Below are positions 42,548 to 51,245 of a stretch of DNA of 64,000 nucleotides, piece after piece (the first letter of the stretch is position 1; every line of letters begins with the position of its first letter). Source of the DNA: Burkholderia sp. Ax-1719. GTDB lineage: Bacteria > Pseudomonadota > Gammaproteobacteria > Burkholderiales > Burkholderiaceae. The DNA lies in the NCBI RefSeq assembly GCF_011753055.1, contig NZ_VWWJ01000008.1:62001-126000 (forward strand). Reading direction: 5' to 3'. Made by a program: the position numbers and the translations under genes. The notes beneath the pieces are model-generated. The model ran no database searches. It saw only the letters and a program-made list of their open reading frames with translations, and had not been told where the DNA came from.

Positions 42548-43052
42548 GATGTCTGTCTCGTCGTGCTTGTGCGTTGCTTGTGCGGTACTTCTGCGTAATC
42601 TTTGCGTGGACGATTCGAAAACTATCACCGCCAATATTGAGAACCCATAGCAGCAAGTGCATGTGGGATATATCGTCGCGGCGATAAATCGGCGCTTTGT
42701 CGTGGTGCGACGCTTATGGTGCGATGACCGATTTGCGCTCTTTTTTTCAGATTTAGCTCAAAGACGACAATCCCGACGCGTGGATCGTGCACCAGAAAGT
42801 GGCAACACGCCTCTTCTCCAGCGTAGTTCATGCCTGCCGCGCTTCAATTCCGACGAACCCGCGCCCAACTCCGTGCATTTCCGCTCATGCACATGTCACG
42901 CCGTTGAAGCGCCCGTTGCGCACCGCTCACGCGCTTCAAGCCCGTAAAAACCGTCGGATACGCCCAACGGATGGGTTTTTCAACGTCTGCATAAGAACCG
43001 GTTCCATGGGACAATCACGCCTTTCCCGCCGTTATCCATCCGCGTTTTCCCC
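42548..43052. promoter_or_regulatory. xdhA-MFS divergent region with inverted repeats
   Basis: A 505-base gene-free region. TATCG-TCGCGG-CGATA is a short inverted repeat near 42671-42686. TTGAAGCGC (42904-42912) and GCGCTTCAA (42931-42939) form a perfect 9-bp inverted repeat with an 18-base spacer. Either could bind a purine-responsive regulator. No regulator gene lies next to the region, and no ORF in it looks coding. Confidence 0.4.
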
Positions 43053-44279
43053 ATGTCCGCTGATACAGCGCTCCCGCGCTCCGGGTTGTCGACGACCATG
43101 CAGATCATTCCGGTCGTCTTTTTCACCTTCATTTGCTATCTGACGATCGGCATTCCGCTCGCCGTGCTGCCAGGCTACGTGCACAACGACCTCGGTTTCA
43201 GCACCGTCGTCGCGGGCGCGGCGATCAGCGTGCAGTACATCGCGACGCTCTGTTCGCGTGCGCTGGCTGGCCGCTCGGCGGATACGCTCGGGCCGAAGAA
43301 GACCGTCAGCATTGGCCTGACGATCTGCGGCGCGAGCGGCGTGATGCTGCTGCTCGCCACGCTCGTCGATCACTGGCCCGGCCTCTCGCTCACGCTGCTG
43401 ATCGCCAGCCGCCTGCTGCTAGGCTGCGGCGAGAGCCTGTGCGGCACCGGCGCGATCCTCTGGGGCATCGGCCGCGTGGGCACCGCGCACAACGCCAAGG
43501 TGATCTCGTGGAACGGCATCGCCACCTACGGCGCGCTCGCGCTGGGCGCGCCGGTGGGCGTGGAAATGGCGCATTACCTCGGTTACTGGATGCTCGGCAT
43601 TTCGGTGATCGCGCTGGCGGCGCTGGGCTTCTGGCTCGCGCGCCCGATCGCGCCAGTGCCGCTCGTGCACGGCGAACGCATGTCGTATCGCAGCGTGGTC
43701 AAGCGCGTGCTGCCGCATGGCCTGGGCCTCGCGCTGGGTTCGGCGGGCTTTGGCTCGATCGCGACCTTCATCACACTCTTTTACGCGGCGCGCCATTGGC
43801 CCAACGCGGCGTTCTCGCTCACGCTGTTCGGCCTGATGTTCATTGGCGCGCGGCTGCTGTTCGCCAACACCATCAAGACCTTCGGCGGTTTCCGCGTGGC
43901 CATCGCTTCGTTCTCGTGCGAGTGCGCGGGCTTGCTGCTGCTGTGGCTCTCGCCCACGCCGCACGTTGCGCTGCTGGGCGCGGCGCTCACGGGCTTTGGC
44001 TTCGCGCTGGTGTTTCCGGCGCTTGGCGTGGAAGCGGTTGGGCTTGTGCCGCCGGCCAGCCGTGGCGCGGCGCTGTCGGCGTATTCGGTGTTCCTCGATC
44101 TGTCGCTGGGCATCACCGGCCCGCTCGCGGGCTATGTGGCGAATGTGTTCGGCTACGGCTCGGTGTTCCTGTTCGCGGCCATCGCGGCGGCGGCTGCCGT
44201 GGCGCTGTCCGTTTCGCTCCATCGCAAGAGCGTGCGCGAGGCGGAGCTCAAGCAGCCGGTGACGTCGGAAGCACAGTAG
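43053..44279 (+). CDS. MFS transporter (YhhS-like)
   Basis: A 408-residue, 12-helix major facilitator. The loop 2-3 motif is ALAGRSADTLGPKKTVSIGL. The N-terminal VVFFTFICYLTIGIPLAVLP and the GCGESLCGTGAILWGIGRVG segment match the YhhS/YfcJ group of putative efflux or metabolite transporters. Divergence from xdhA suggests, but does not prove, a purine-related substrate. There is no clear ribosome binding site before this ATG; an ATG 15 codons later is an alternative. A bidirectional terminator follows. Confidence 0.88.
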   Translation: MSADTALPRSGLSTTMQIIPVVFFTFICYLTIGIPLAVLPGYVHNDLGFSTVVAGAAISVQYIATLCSRALAGRSADTLGPKKTVSIGLTICGASGVMLLLATLVDHWPGLSLTLLIASRLLLGCGESLCGTGAILWGIGRVGTAHNAKVISWNGIATYGALALGAPVGVEMAHYLGYWMLGISVIALAALGFWLARPIAPVPLVHGERMSYRSVVKRVLPHGLGLALGSAGFGSIATFITLFYAARHWPNAAFSLTLFGLMFIGARLLFANTIKTFGGFRVAIASFSCECAGLLLLWLSPTPHVALLGAALTGFGFALVFPALGVEAVGLVPPASRGAALSAYSVFLDLSLGITGPLAGYVANVFGYGSVFLFAAIAAAAAVALSVSLHRKSVREAELKQPVTSEAQ

Positions 44280-44306
44280 TCCATACGCAGAACTCGTACG
44301 CAATAT

Positions 44307-44346
44307 AAAAACCGCACCGGGCAGCACGCCCGATGCGGTTTTTTGT
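44307..44346. terminator. Bidirectional terminator between MFS and aspartate decarboxylase genes
   Basis: AAAACCGCACCGGGC pairs with GCCCGATGCGGTTTT (one mismatch) over a 5-base loop, with A residues on the left and a TTTTTTGTTTT run on the right. It serves both convergent genes. Confidence 0.88.
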
Positions 44347-44358
44347 TTTCGCCCGGTC

Positions 44359-46029
44359 TTACTTCTTCACCGTGCTCGGGTCGATCTTCTTGCCCGTTTC
44401 CTCGTTGTAGCGCTGGACGTACTCTTCGCTGAGCTTGCGCATCGCGCGGCCGATCTTGCGGTAATCGGATTCGTTGAGGTTCGCCAGCGACACGCGGCCC
44501 GACGGATGCGCCGTGCCAAAGCCCTTGCCCGGCAGCAGCACGACACGCGCTTCCGCCGCGAGACGGAACAGCAGTTCGTTGGGCTGGACCTGCTTGAGCA
44601 GCCAGTCGACGAATTCGCGGCCAAAGCGCTTCTCGCCCAGATACTCCATGTCGATGATGGTGTAGTAATCGACCTGGTTCGGATCGGCCTCGTCGACGGC
44701 AATGCCCATCTCCTCGAACAGCGCGCGCTTGCGGCTGCGGATCAGGCGCTTGAGCGCGTTCTTGTAGGCGTCCGGCGTATCCATCAGCGAGAACAGCGAG
44801 AACAGCACCATCTGCACCTGCTGCGGCGTCGACAGACCGGCGGTGTGGTTGAGCGCGACGGTGCGGCTGTCGGCAACCAGACGGTCGATGAACTTCAGAT
44901 TGTCCGGCTCGGTCGTGATCGACTCGTAGCGCTTGTGCAGGATCTTCTTCTCTTCCTTGGGCAGCTTGGCGAGCGTGGCGTCCAGCACATTGTCGCGATG
45001 CGTGGCGATCGCGCCCAGACGCCAGCCGGTCGCGCCAAAGTACTTCGAATAGGAGTACACGAGAATCGTGTTCTTCGGCGCGAGCGCAAACAGCGAGACG
45101 AAGTTATCGGCGAAAGTGCCGTACACGTCGTCGGTCAGCAGGATCAGGTCCGGGCGTTCCTTGATGATCTCGGCGATGTACTCCAGGCTTTCATCGTCGA
45201 TCTTCACCGAAGGCGGATTGCTCGGGTTCACGAGGAAGAACGCCTTCACCTTCGGATCGCGCAGCTTGTCGAGTTCCTTCTTCGAGTACTGCCAGTTGTT
45301 CTCGACCGTCGCATCGAGATGCACGACGTTGAGCTGGTAGTCGTTGAGTTCGGGAATTTCGATGTAGGGCGTGAAGATCGGCATGCCCAGCGCGATGGTG
45401 TCGCCCGCCTTGATCAGGAAGTTCTCGCGCATCGTGTTGAAGATGTACGTCATGGCCGCCGTGCCGCCTTCCACCGCGAACACGTCGAACTCGCCGACGA
45501 ACGGATGCTTGCCGATCATCTCGCGGCGCAGATATTGCCCGACGATGATCTCCGACAGTTTCAGCATGCGGTCCGGCACCGGGTAGTTGCAGGCCAGGAT
45601 GCCTTCGCACATCTCATAGAGGAAGTCGCCCGCGGAAAGACCGAGCTGGTCGCGCACATACGAGACCGCGCCGCCAATGAAGTCGATGCCGGGCTCGCCT
45701 TTGTTCTCGCGCAGGAACTGGTCGAAGCGCTCGACAATGCCGTCGCGCTGCGGAAAGCCGCCCACGCCTTCGGGCATATACGAGAACGAGCGCTCCGATT
45801 CGCGCATCGCAAACAGGCCCAGTTGCCAGAAACCGTGACGCGGAATCGTGGCGAGAAAGTTGGGGTTGCCGCGGCCGGCGTTGAGCATCGCGAGGTTGGC
45901 CGGACGCTCGGTCGCGCCGCCGCCGGCCGCCTTGATCAGTTCGTCCTTGAGCTCGAACGGGCTCAGTGCGTCGATGCCCGACTTTTCCTTCGTGCCGTTA
46001 CCGTTACCGTTGCCTTTACCTTTTGCCAT
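44359..46029 (-). CDS. asdA: Bifunctional aspartate aminotransferase / aspartate 4-decarboxylase
   Basis: A 556-residue PLP enzyme of the aminotransferase-I fold that converts L-aspartate to L-alanine and CO2. Diagnostic segments are LNAGRGNPNFLATIPRHGFW, FAVEGGTAAMTYIFNTMREN, FLVNPSNPPSVK and the PLP lysine in VYSYSKYFGATGWRLG (Lys329). The decarboxylase-type insert GGAVSYVRDQLG is present. Start at MAKGKG (46029), with GGAGAG 6 bases upstream. The N-terminus is a low-complexity KGKGNGNGNG tail encoded by short hexanucleotide repeats. It precedes the convergent terminator and follows two AspT-like exchangers in one minus-strand unit, giving an aspartate:alanine proton-motive cycle. Confidence 0.93.
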   Translation of the reverse strand: MAKGKGNGNGNGTKEKSGIDALSPFELKDELIKAAGGGATERPANLAMLNAGRGNPNFLATIPRHGFWQLGLFAMRESERSFSYMPEGVGGFPQRDGIVERFDQFLRENKGEPGIDFIGGAVSYVRDQLGLSAGDFLYEMCEGILACNYPVPDRMLKLSEIIVGQYLRREMIGKHPFVGEFDVFAVEGGTAAMTYIFNTMRENFLIKAGDTIALGMPIFTPYIEIPELNDYQLNVVHLDATVENNWQYSKKELDKLRDPKVKAFFLVNPSNPPSVKIDDESLEYIAEIIKERPDLILLTDDVYGTFADNFVSLFALAPKNTILVYSYSKYFGATGWRLGAIATHRDNVLDATLAKLPKEEKKILHKRYESITTEPDNLKFIDRLVADSRTVALNHTAGLSTPQQVQMVLFSLFSLMDTPDAYKNALKRLIRSRKRALFEEMGIAVDEADPNQVDYYTIIDMEYLGEKRFGREFVDWLLKQVQPNELLFRLAAEARVVLLPGKGFGTAHPSGRVSLANLNESDYRKIGRAMRKLSEEYVQRYNEETGKKIDPSTVKK

Positions 46030-46163
46030 GATGCTCTCCAGTGGAAGACAGTGAGCGTGCAGCAGTCTTTCGTCGTGTGAGGCGAGAAACCGGCACGCGA
46101 TTCGACCCATTCTGGCGAACCGGCGCACGTCGGATGACGCGCGCGGCCCGCATTGACTTCATC

Positions 46164-47849
46164 TCAAGCAAGACCGACCACAAGCGGCCCGAGCAGCGTC
46201 AGCAGCACGTTCGCAATCGCATAGGTGATGGCGAACGGCACCGTCGGCACGGCGCTCTCGGCCTTGTCGAGAATGCCGCCGAACGCCGGGTTCGCACTGC
46301 GCGCGCCGGACAGCGCGCCCGCGAGAATCGCCGCGTTGTTGTACTTGAGCACGTAACGGCCAAACAGCATCGTGAGGATCAGCGGCACGATGGTCACCAC
46401 CACGCCAAGCAGGAAAATGGTGATGCCGCTCTGCTTGATCGTCACCACGGCCTGCAACCCCGAGTTCAGCCCCACCACCGCCACGAACGCCGCCAGACCG
46501 AAGTCCTTGAGCAGTTGCGAGGCGGCCGGCGGCATCACGCCATACATGGGATGCTTGCCGCGCATCCAGCCGAACACCAGACCCGCGAGCAGACAGCCGC
46601 CGCCCGAACCGAGCGTGAGCGGAATGCCCGCCACGTTCACGACGATCAGGCCCACCAGCAGGCCCAGCACCAGACCCACGCCCATGTAGATAAAGTCGGT
46701 CTTGTTGCTCCACGCAAGCTCGTAACCGGCTTCCTGGACCGCGCGTTTGGTGTCGGTGGCCGTACCGTAGATCGTAATGACGTCGCCGTGTTCGAGCTGC
46801 GTTTGCGGCAGCACCGGCACCGGCTGGCCCGCGCGCTCGATCTTCTCGATATAGACGCCGTGGCGCATATCGTGATCGACGTTCTTGCGCACCTCGGCGA
46901 TCGTGGTGTGGTTCATGCCCTTCTTCGTGAAGACGAGCTGGCGCGTCTGCATCACGAGGCTCATGCCGCCCGAATCCGGCACCTCCGGCCCGATCAGCGC
47001 GCCCACTTCGACCATCTGTTCGCGGCGGCCCACCACCAGCACGAGATCGTCGCGGCTGAGCACGAAGTCGGGTGTGGAATCGAGTACCTTGCCCGCGCGG
47101 CGGATTTTTTCGATCGCAACGAGGTCTTTCTCGGCGGATTCGAGCTGCTTGACGGTTTTGCCCGCCGCGGCTTCAACGCGGAACACACGACCGAACAGCT
47201 CCGGCAACGCCGTCACCTGCCCCGGCCCCGACGATGCGCCGCCGCCCGCCATTTCGCGCTCGGCATCGAGCGAGGCGTCCTTGAGGCTGCGCCCCATGAA
47301 CTTCGGCAGGATGTTCACGCAGACGATGATCGCGCCAAGCGAACCGAACACATAGGTCACGGCATAGCCGATCGCCACGTTGGCCTGCATCGCCTTGACC
47401 TGGTCGGCAGGCAGACCCAGACGCGCGATGGCGTCGCCAGCCGTGCCGATGATCGCCGACTGGGTCATGCCGCCCGCCGCGAGACCGGCGGCGAGGCCCT
47501 TGTCGAGGTGAAAGAGCTTCGCGCACACCAGCACCGTGAAAAGGCCCGCGAGCGCCATGAACACGGCCATGGCGATTTCGCGCAGCGTCTTGCGGTTGAG
47601 CGAGTTGAAGAAGCCCGGCCCCGAGTCGTAACCCACGGCATAGATGAAAACGGCGAACATCACCGACTTGACGCCGTTATCGATCGTCACGCCCACCTGA
47701 CTGACCACGACTGCGGCCAGCAGCGACCCGCCCACGCCGCCTAGCTGGAATTTGCCGAAATTGATCTGGCCGACCCAGTAACCGACGGCTAACGAGAGAA
47801 ACAAGGCGATTTCCGGGGATTTGTGAAAGATGTCATGTAGCCATTCCAT
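46164..47849 (-). CDS. aspT: Aspartate:alanine antiporter AspT
   Basis: A 561-residue AAE-family exchanger. Two blocks of membrane helices (about 1-165 and 385-560) flank a cytoplasmic region with two TrkA-C (RCK_C) domains, for example DLVLVVGRREQMVEVGALIG and HGDVITIYGTATD. The conserved motif GGGCLLAGLVFGWMRGKHP and GALSGARSANPAFGGI in the last helices are AspT signatures. It exchanges extracellular aspartate for internal alanine; with cytoplasmic decarboxylation this generates membrane potential and pH gradient. Start at MEWLHDIFHKSPEI (47849), with GAGGG upstream. The decarboxylase gene begins 134 bases downstream. Confidence 0.92.
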   Translation of the reverse strand: MEWLHDIFHKSPEIALFLSLAVGYWVGQINFGKFQLGGVGGSLLAAVVVSQVGVTIDNGVKSVMFAVFIYAVGYDSGPGFFNSLNRKTLREIAMAVFMALAGLFTVLVCAKLFHLDKGLAAGLAAGGMTQSAIIGTAGDAIARLGLPADQVKAMQANVAIGYAVTYVFGSLGAIIVCVNILPKFMGRSLKDASLDAEREMAGGGASSGPGQVTALPELFGRVFRVEAAAGKTVKQLESAEKDLVAIEKIRRAGKVLDSTPDFVLSRDDLVLVVGRREQMVEVGALIGPEVPDSGGMSLVMQTRQLVFTKKGMNHTTIAEVRKNVDHDMRHGVYIEKIERAGQPVPVLPQTQLEHGDVITIYGTATDTKRAVQEAGYELAWSNKTDFIYMGVGLVLGLLVGLIVVNVAGIPLTLGSGGGCLLAGLVFGWMRGKHPMYGVMPPAASQLLKDFGLAAFVAVVGLNSGLQAVVTIKQSGITIFLLGVVVTIVPLILTMLFGRYVLKYNNAAILAGALSGARSANPAFGGILDKAESAVPTVPFAITYAIANVLLTLLGPLVVGLA

Positions 47850-47924
47850 CGTGCCCTCGCATGGGTAGGTGTGATGCCCTGCCGCCACCGCTCAATGACG
47901 ACGGCTGCGCGAACCAGCGCCGCG

Positions 47925-49607
47925 TCAGCCGAACTTCGTCGCGAGCCCGACCACCACGGGCCCCATGAGCGGCAACAAGATATTCGACAGCGCATAGGTG
48001 ATCGTGTAGCCGATCACGGGCGTCGAATTGCCGGTGACGCCGACGAGCGCACTGATCGCCGGCGTGCTGCACTGCTGACCTGCTATTGCACCGAGCAGCA
48101 TCGGCGCTTCGAGCTTGAGAAACATCCGCCCGATCCAGAGAGAAAGAAGGCCCGGAATCAGCACCATCAGGATGCCGGCGAGCGGCAGCGCGAGACCGTA
48201 CTCGCGCACCAGCTTGATGGCGTCCGGGCCGGCTGACAGGCCCACGGCCGCGATGAAGGTGGCGAGACCGAAATCCTTGAGCACTTGCGCGGCCGCCGAA
48301 GGCAGCGATCCGACCACGGGAAAATGCGAGCGCAACCAGCCGAAGAAGAGCCCCGAGAGCAGACAGCCGCCGCCCGTGCCGAGCACCAGCGCCACGCCGC
48401 CCACATTCACCCCGAGCCGCCCGATCATCATGCCGACCAGCACGCCCAGGCCCAGATAGACGAAGTCGGTTTTCTGGGTCTGCTGGATCACGTAGCCCAG
48501 ACGCTTCGCGCCACGCGCGACGTCCGAGGGCGCGCCGAGCAGCGTGAGCACATCGCCGCGATGCACCATCGTGCCGGGCAGCGCGGGCACCGTGGTGTCG
48601 AGCCGCGTGATCGCGCCCACGTAGATGCCGCGCGCGTCTTCGGGCGAGGCGCGCTCGCGCAGTTGCGCAAGCGTCAGACCGTTGGCGTCGCGGCGCGTGA
48701 GCATCACGTCCACGCGCTGGGCGAGCAGCCTCGTGAAGCCCTCGCCGGAGACTTCCGCGCCAAGCAAGGCCGACGCCTCCACCATCGATTCGCGCCGTCC
48801 CGCGATGAACACCACGTCGTCCGCCTGCAGCACGAACTGCGCGTCGGCTTCGAGTTGCCGTTGTGCGCGCAGTACCCGCTCGATCGTGATGTTGTTGCCA
48901 AAACGCGCCTCGAACGCCGATACCTGCGTGCCCGCCGCCTGCCCCACTTCGAAGGCGCGGCCCACAAGCGGCGGCAGCGCGAGCCGCTGGCCGTCGTCGA
49001 GCACGCCATCGCCACCCAGCTTGCGAAAGAGGCGCGCGGCTTCTTCGCGCAGATTCACGCGCATGATGAGCGGCGCGATCTGGCTGGTGAACAGCACGAT
49101 GGTGATGAGGCCAAAGAGGTAGCTCACGCTATAGGCCGTGACGATGTGCGCCTGCATGGTGCTCACCTGGGCGTCGCTCACGCCCAGTTTGGCGATGGCC
49201 TCGGACGCCGTGCCGATCACCGCGGATTCCGTTGCCGCGCCCGCGAGCAGCCCGGCTGCGGTGCCCGCATCAAGTTTCATCAGGACGACTGCAATCATCA
49301 CGAGCGTCATGACGGAGACGATCTCGACGATCGACAGCAGGCCATAGCGCCACCCGCGCCCCACATTCGCGAAGAACTGCGGACCGCCCGTAAAACCGAG
49401 TGCAAAGATGAAGAGTGCGAACGCGACGTTCTTGAGATCGGGCGCGAGCCGCGCGCCAGTCTGGCCGATCAGCAGCGCAACGATCAAGGTGCCGCACACG
49501 CCGCCCAGCGATATCGGGCCGAAACGAATTGAACCAATTAGATAACCGAGCGCAAGACTGACGAACAGGGCAATCTCGGGTTGAGACTTCAGCAATTCGA
49601 CGATCAT
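47925..49607 (-). CDS. AspT-family antiporter, second copy
   Basis: A 560-residue paralogue with the same layout: helices, two TrkA-C domains (DDVVFIAGRRESMVEASALL; RGDVLTLLGAPSDVARG), helices. It has the matching GGGCLLSGLFFGWLRSHFPV and GAIAGQQCSTPAISALVG; the latter replaces the first copy's GARSANPAFG. Overall divergence is large, so this is an old duplication or separately acquired copy, possibly with a different substrate pair. It lies 75 bases upstream of aspT on the same strand. No good ribosome binding site is seen before the ATG. The leader contains an 11-bp perfect inverted repeat (49653-49681). Confidence 0.9.
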   Translation of the reverse strand: MIVELLKSQPEIALFVSLALGYLIGSIRFGPISLGGVCGTLIVALLIGQTGARLAPDLKNVAFALFIFALGFTGGPQFFANVGRGWRYGLLSIVEIVSVMTLVMIAVVLMKLDAGTAAGLLAGAATESAVIGTASEAIAKLGVSDAQVSTMQAHIVTAYSVSYLFGLITIVLFTSQIAPLIMRVNLREEAARLFRKLGGDGVLDDGQRLALPPLVGRAFEVGQAAGTQVSAFEARFGNNITIERVLRAQRQLEADAQFVLQADDVVFIAGRRESMVEASALLGAEVSGEGFTRLLAQRVDVMLTRRDANGLTLAQLRERASPEDARGIYVGAITRLDTTVPALPGTMVHRGDVLTLLGAPSDVARGAKRLGYVIQQTQKTDFVYLGLGVLVGMMIGRLGVNVGGVALVLGTGGGCLLSGLFFGWLRSHFPVVGSLPSAAAQVLKDFGLATFIAAVGLSAGPDAIKLVREYGLALPLAGILMVLIPGLLSLWIGRMFLKLEAPMLLGAIAGQQCSTPAISALVGVTGNSTPVIGYTITYALSNILLPLMGPVVVGLATKFG

Positions 49608-49652
49608 GTCAGGTCTGCCGATTTACGTTTTCGTTTTCCTAAATTCGCTTAA

Positions 49653-49681
49653 AAAGACATGCACAGCGCATGCATGTCTTT
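49653..49681. promoter_or_regulatory. Inverted repeat in the aspT2-lysR divergent region
   Basis: AAAGACATGCA (49653-49663) and TGCATGTCTTT (49671-49681) pair perfectly with a 7-base spacer, 46 bases upstream of the second AspT-like gene. A second repeat, AATATTG/CAATATT (50046-50052, 50070-50076), lies nearer the LysR gene. The whole 596-base region 49608-50203 is AT-richer than its surroundings and shows no convincing gene. These are candidate LysR operators. Confidence 0.5.
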
Positions 49682-50203
49682 ATGTCGCGCTTCGCCGATT
49701 ATTGGCGCAATGCGCAATAAAGCTCAAATCCGCCTTTATCTACCGTATATGTTAAAAGTGTGAATCGAATCTGCGCAGCGCACGACAAAGGATTGAAAAC
49801 AAACGTATTCAGCGGGACAAAATAGCAGACTGTAGAAAAGGCTGTCGCGACAGTGTGCAACGGCTGACGGCGCCTGTGGATTTCAGCCGTATTTCCCGCC
49901 AATTCAAAGTGTTTCCGGCAGCATTACGAACGAAGCTGAAAACCTGATGCAGCGCGCGCATCGCGTGACAAAACGCCTCGTCCCGCTCTCATGCCAGGCC
50001 AGCATTGTTTTTAACAAACGCGAAACAGCTCTGTCGCTTAAGATAAATATTGTAATTCCCAACGACTGTCAATATTATTTTCGTGCACGATCGCTGTTCG
50101 CTCATCTGGAAGCCGCATTACATCGGATACCCGGTTTTTGCCGCCAAAAGCCCATGTAATGCCCATTCAACCGGCACATGCATCAGCATACGAGGCGAAT
50201 TCG

Positions 50204-51172
50204 ATGAACCAGATACACGCCATGCGCGTCTTCGTCCGGGTTGCGGAATCGCAAAGCTTTCGCCGCGCCGCCCAGCAACTCGATGTCTCGAATGCGCTCG
50301 TCACCCGCTCGATTGCAATGCTCGAAGCGCATTTGCATACGCGTCTGATCAATCGCACCACACGCAATCTTTCGCTCACCGAAGCAGGCCTGCGCTATCT
50401 CGAAGGCTGCAAGAGCGTGCTCGAAGAACTCGATCATCTGGAAGACTCGCTCGCGCTCACCGAACGCGAGCCCAGCGGCACGCTGCGCGTCATGGCGGCG
50501 GGTGCGCTGTCGCTCGCCACGCTCACGCCGCTCATCGACGGGTATCGCCGGCTCTATCCGCGTGTGAACGTGCGCCTCACGCTGGCTGAGAAGCACACCG
50601 ACATGCTCGAAGACGGCTTCGACGTGGGCATTGTCGCGGCCTGCGCCACGCGTGGCGGCGAGTTTGTCGAGCATGCGCTCGGCACCACCGCGTTCGTGCC
50701 ATGCGCGTCGCCCGCGTGGCTCGCCGAGCATGGCGAACCGCTCACGCCCGAGCAACTTGAACAGCACGCCGCCGTGACCTTGCCGCCCGAGGAGCGCAGC
50801 GTGAACTGGCTGTTCGCGCGGCCCGGAGAAAACGCGCAACAGGTCACGCTACAGCCCGGCTACGCGGTCAACAATATGCTGATGGTGCGGCTTGCCGCGC
50901 TCGCGGGTATGGGCGTGGCGATCGTGCCCGCGCCGCTGGTGGCCGACGATCTCGCGGCGGGTACGCTCGTGCGCCTGCTGCCGGACTATGAGATCGAAGA
51001 CGCGCAGGCCAGCATGGCCATCGTCTATCCGCGCCGCCAGTATCTGCCCGCAAAGACGCTGCGCTTCGTCGATTACACCGTCGAGCATTTTCAGCAGATG
51101 TGCGAAGAAAAACCGTTGCGCGCGCCACGCGCGGCGCACGCAGTCGACACGGGCATGCTGATGCACGGCTAG
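50204..51172 (+). CDS. LysR-family transcriptional regulator
   Basis: A 322-residue LTTR with the winged helix MRVFVRVAESQSFRRAAQQL, VSNALVTRSIAMLEAHLHTR and LINRTTRNLSLTEAGLRYLE, then an effector-binding domain (from about 90) with LRVMAAGALSLATLTPLIDG. It belongs to the CrgA/DsdC-like LTTR subgroup with the TRNLSLTE motif. It is divergent from the AspT-AsdA unit and is the obvious candidate regulator of it. Start at 50204 (MNQIHAMRVF), with GAGG 9 bases upstream; longer starts are rejected. Confidence 0.9.
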   Translation: MNQIHAMRVFVRVAESQSFRRAAQQLDVSNALVTRSIAMLEAHLHTRLINRTTRNLSLTEAGLRYLEGCKSVLEELDHLEDSLALTEREPSGTLRVMAAGALSLATLTPLIDGYRRLYPRVNVRLTLAEKHTDMLEDGFDVGIVAACATRGGEFVEHALGTTAFVPCASPAWLAEHGEPLTPEQLEQHAAVTLPPEERSVNWLFARPGENAQQVTLQPGYAVNNMLMVRLAALAGMGVAIVPAPLVADDLAAGTLVRLLPDYEIEDAQASMAIVYPRRQYLPAKTLRFVDYTVEHFQQMCEEKPLRAPRAAHAVDTGMLMHG

Positions 51173-51194
51173 GCCAGCACAACGGCATGACATC

Positions 51195-51222
51195 GAAGGG
51201 CGCTCATGCGCCCTTTGCTTTT
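51195..51222 (+). terminator. Intrinsic terminator of the LysR gene
   Basis: AAGGGCGC (51196-51203) and GCGCCCTT (51208-51215) with a TCAT loop, followed by TGCTTTTTC. It lies 23 bases after the LysR stop codon. Confidence 0.85.
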
Positions 51223-51245
51223 TCTTCGTCGGCGGGATTCAGCGC

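Noticed and set aside
44506..47744. Long plus-strand open frames opposite asdA and aspT
   Set aside because: Composition (Arg, His, Asp runs) shows they are mirror frames of the real minus-strand genes.
49699..50159. Short ORFs of 67-70 codons in the aspT2-lysR region
   Set aside because: No ribosome binding site, no family resemblance, and they cross the inverted repeats.
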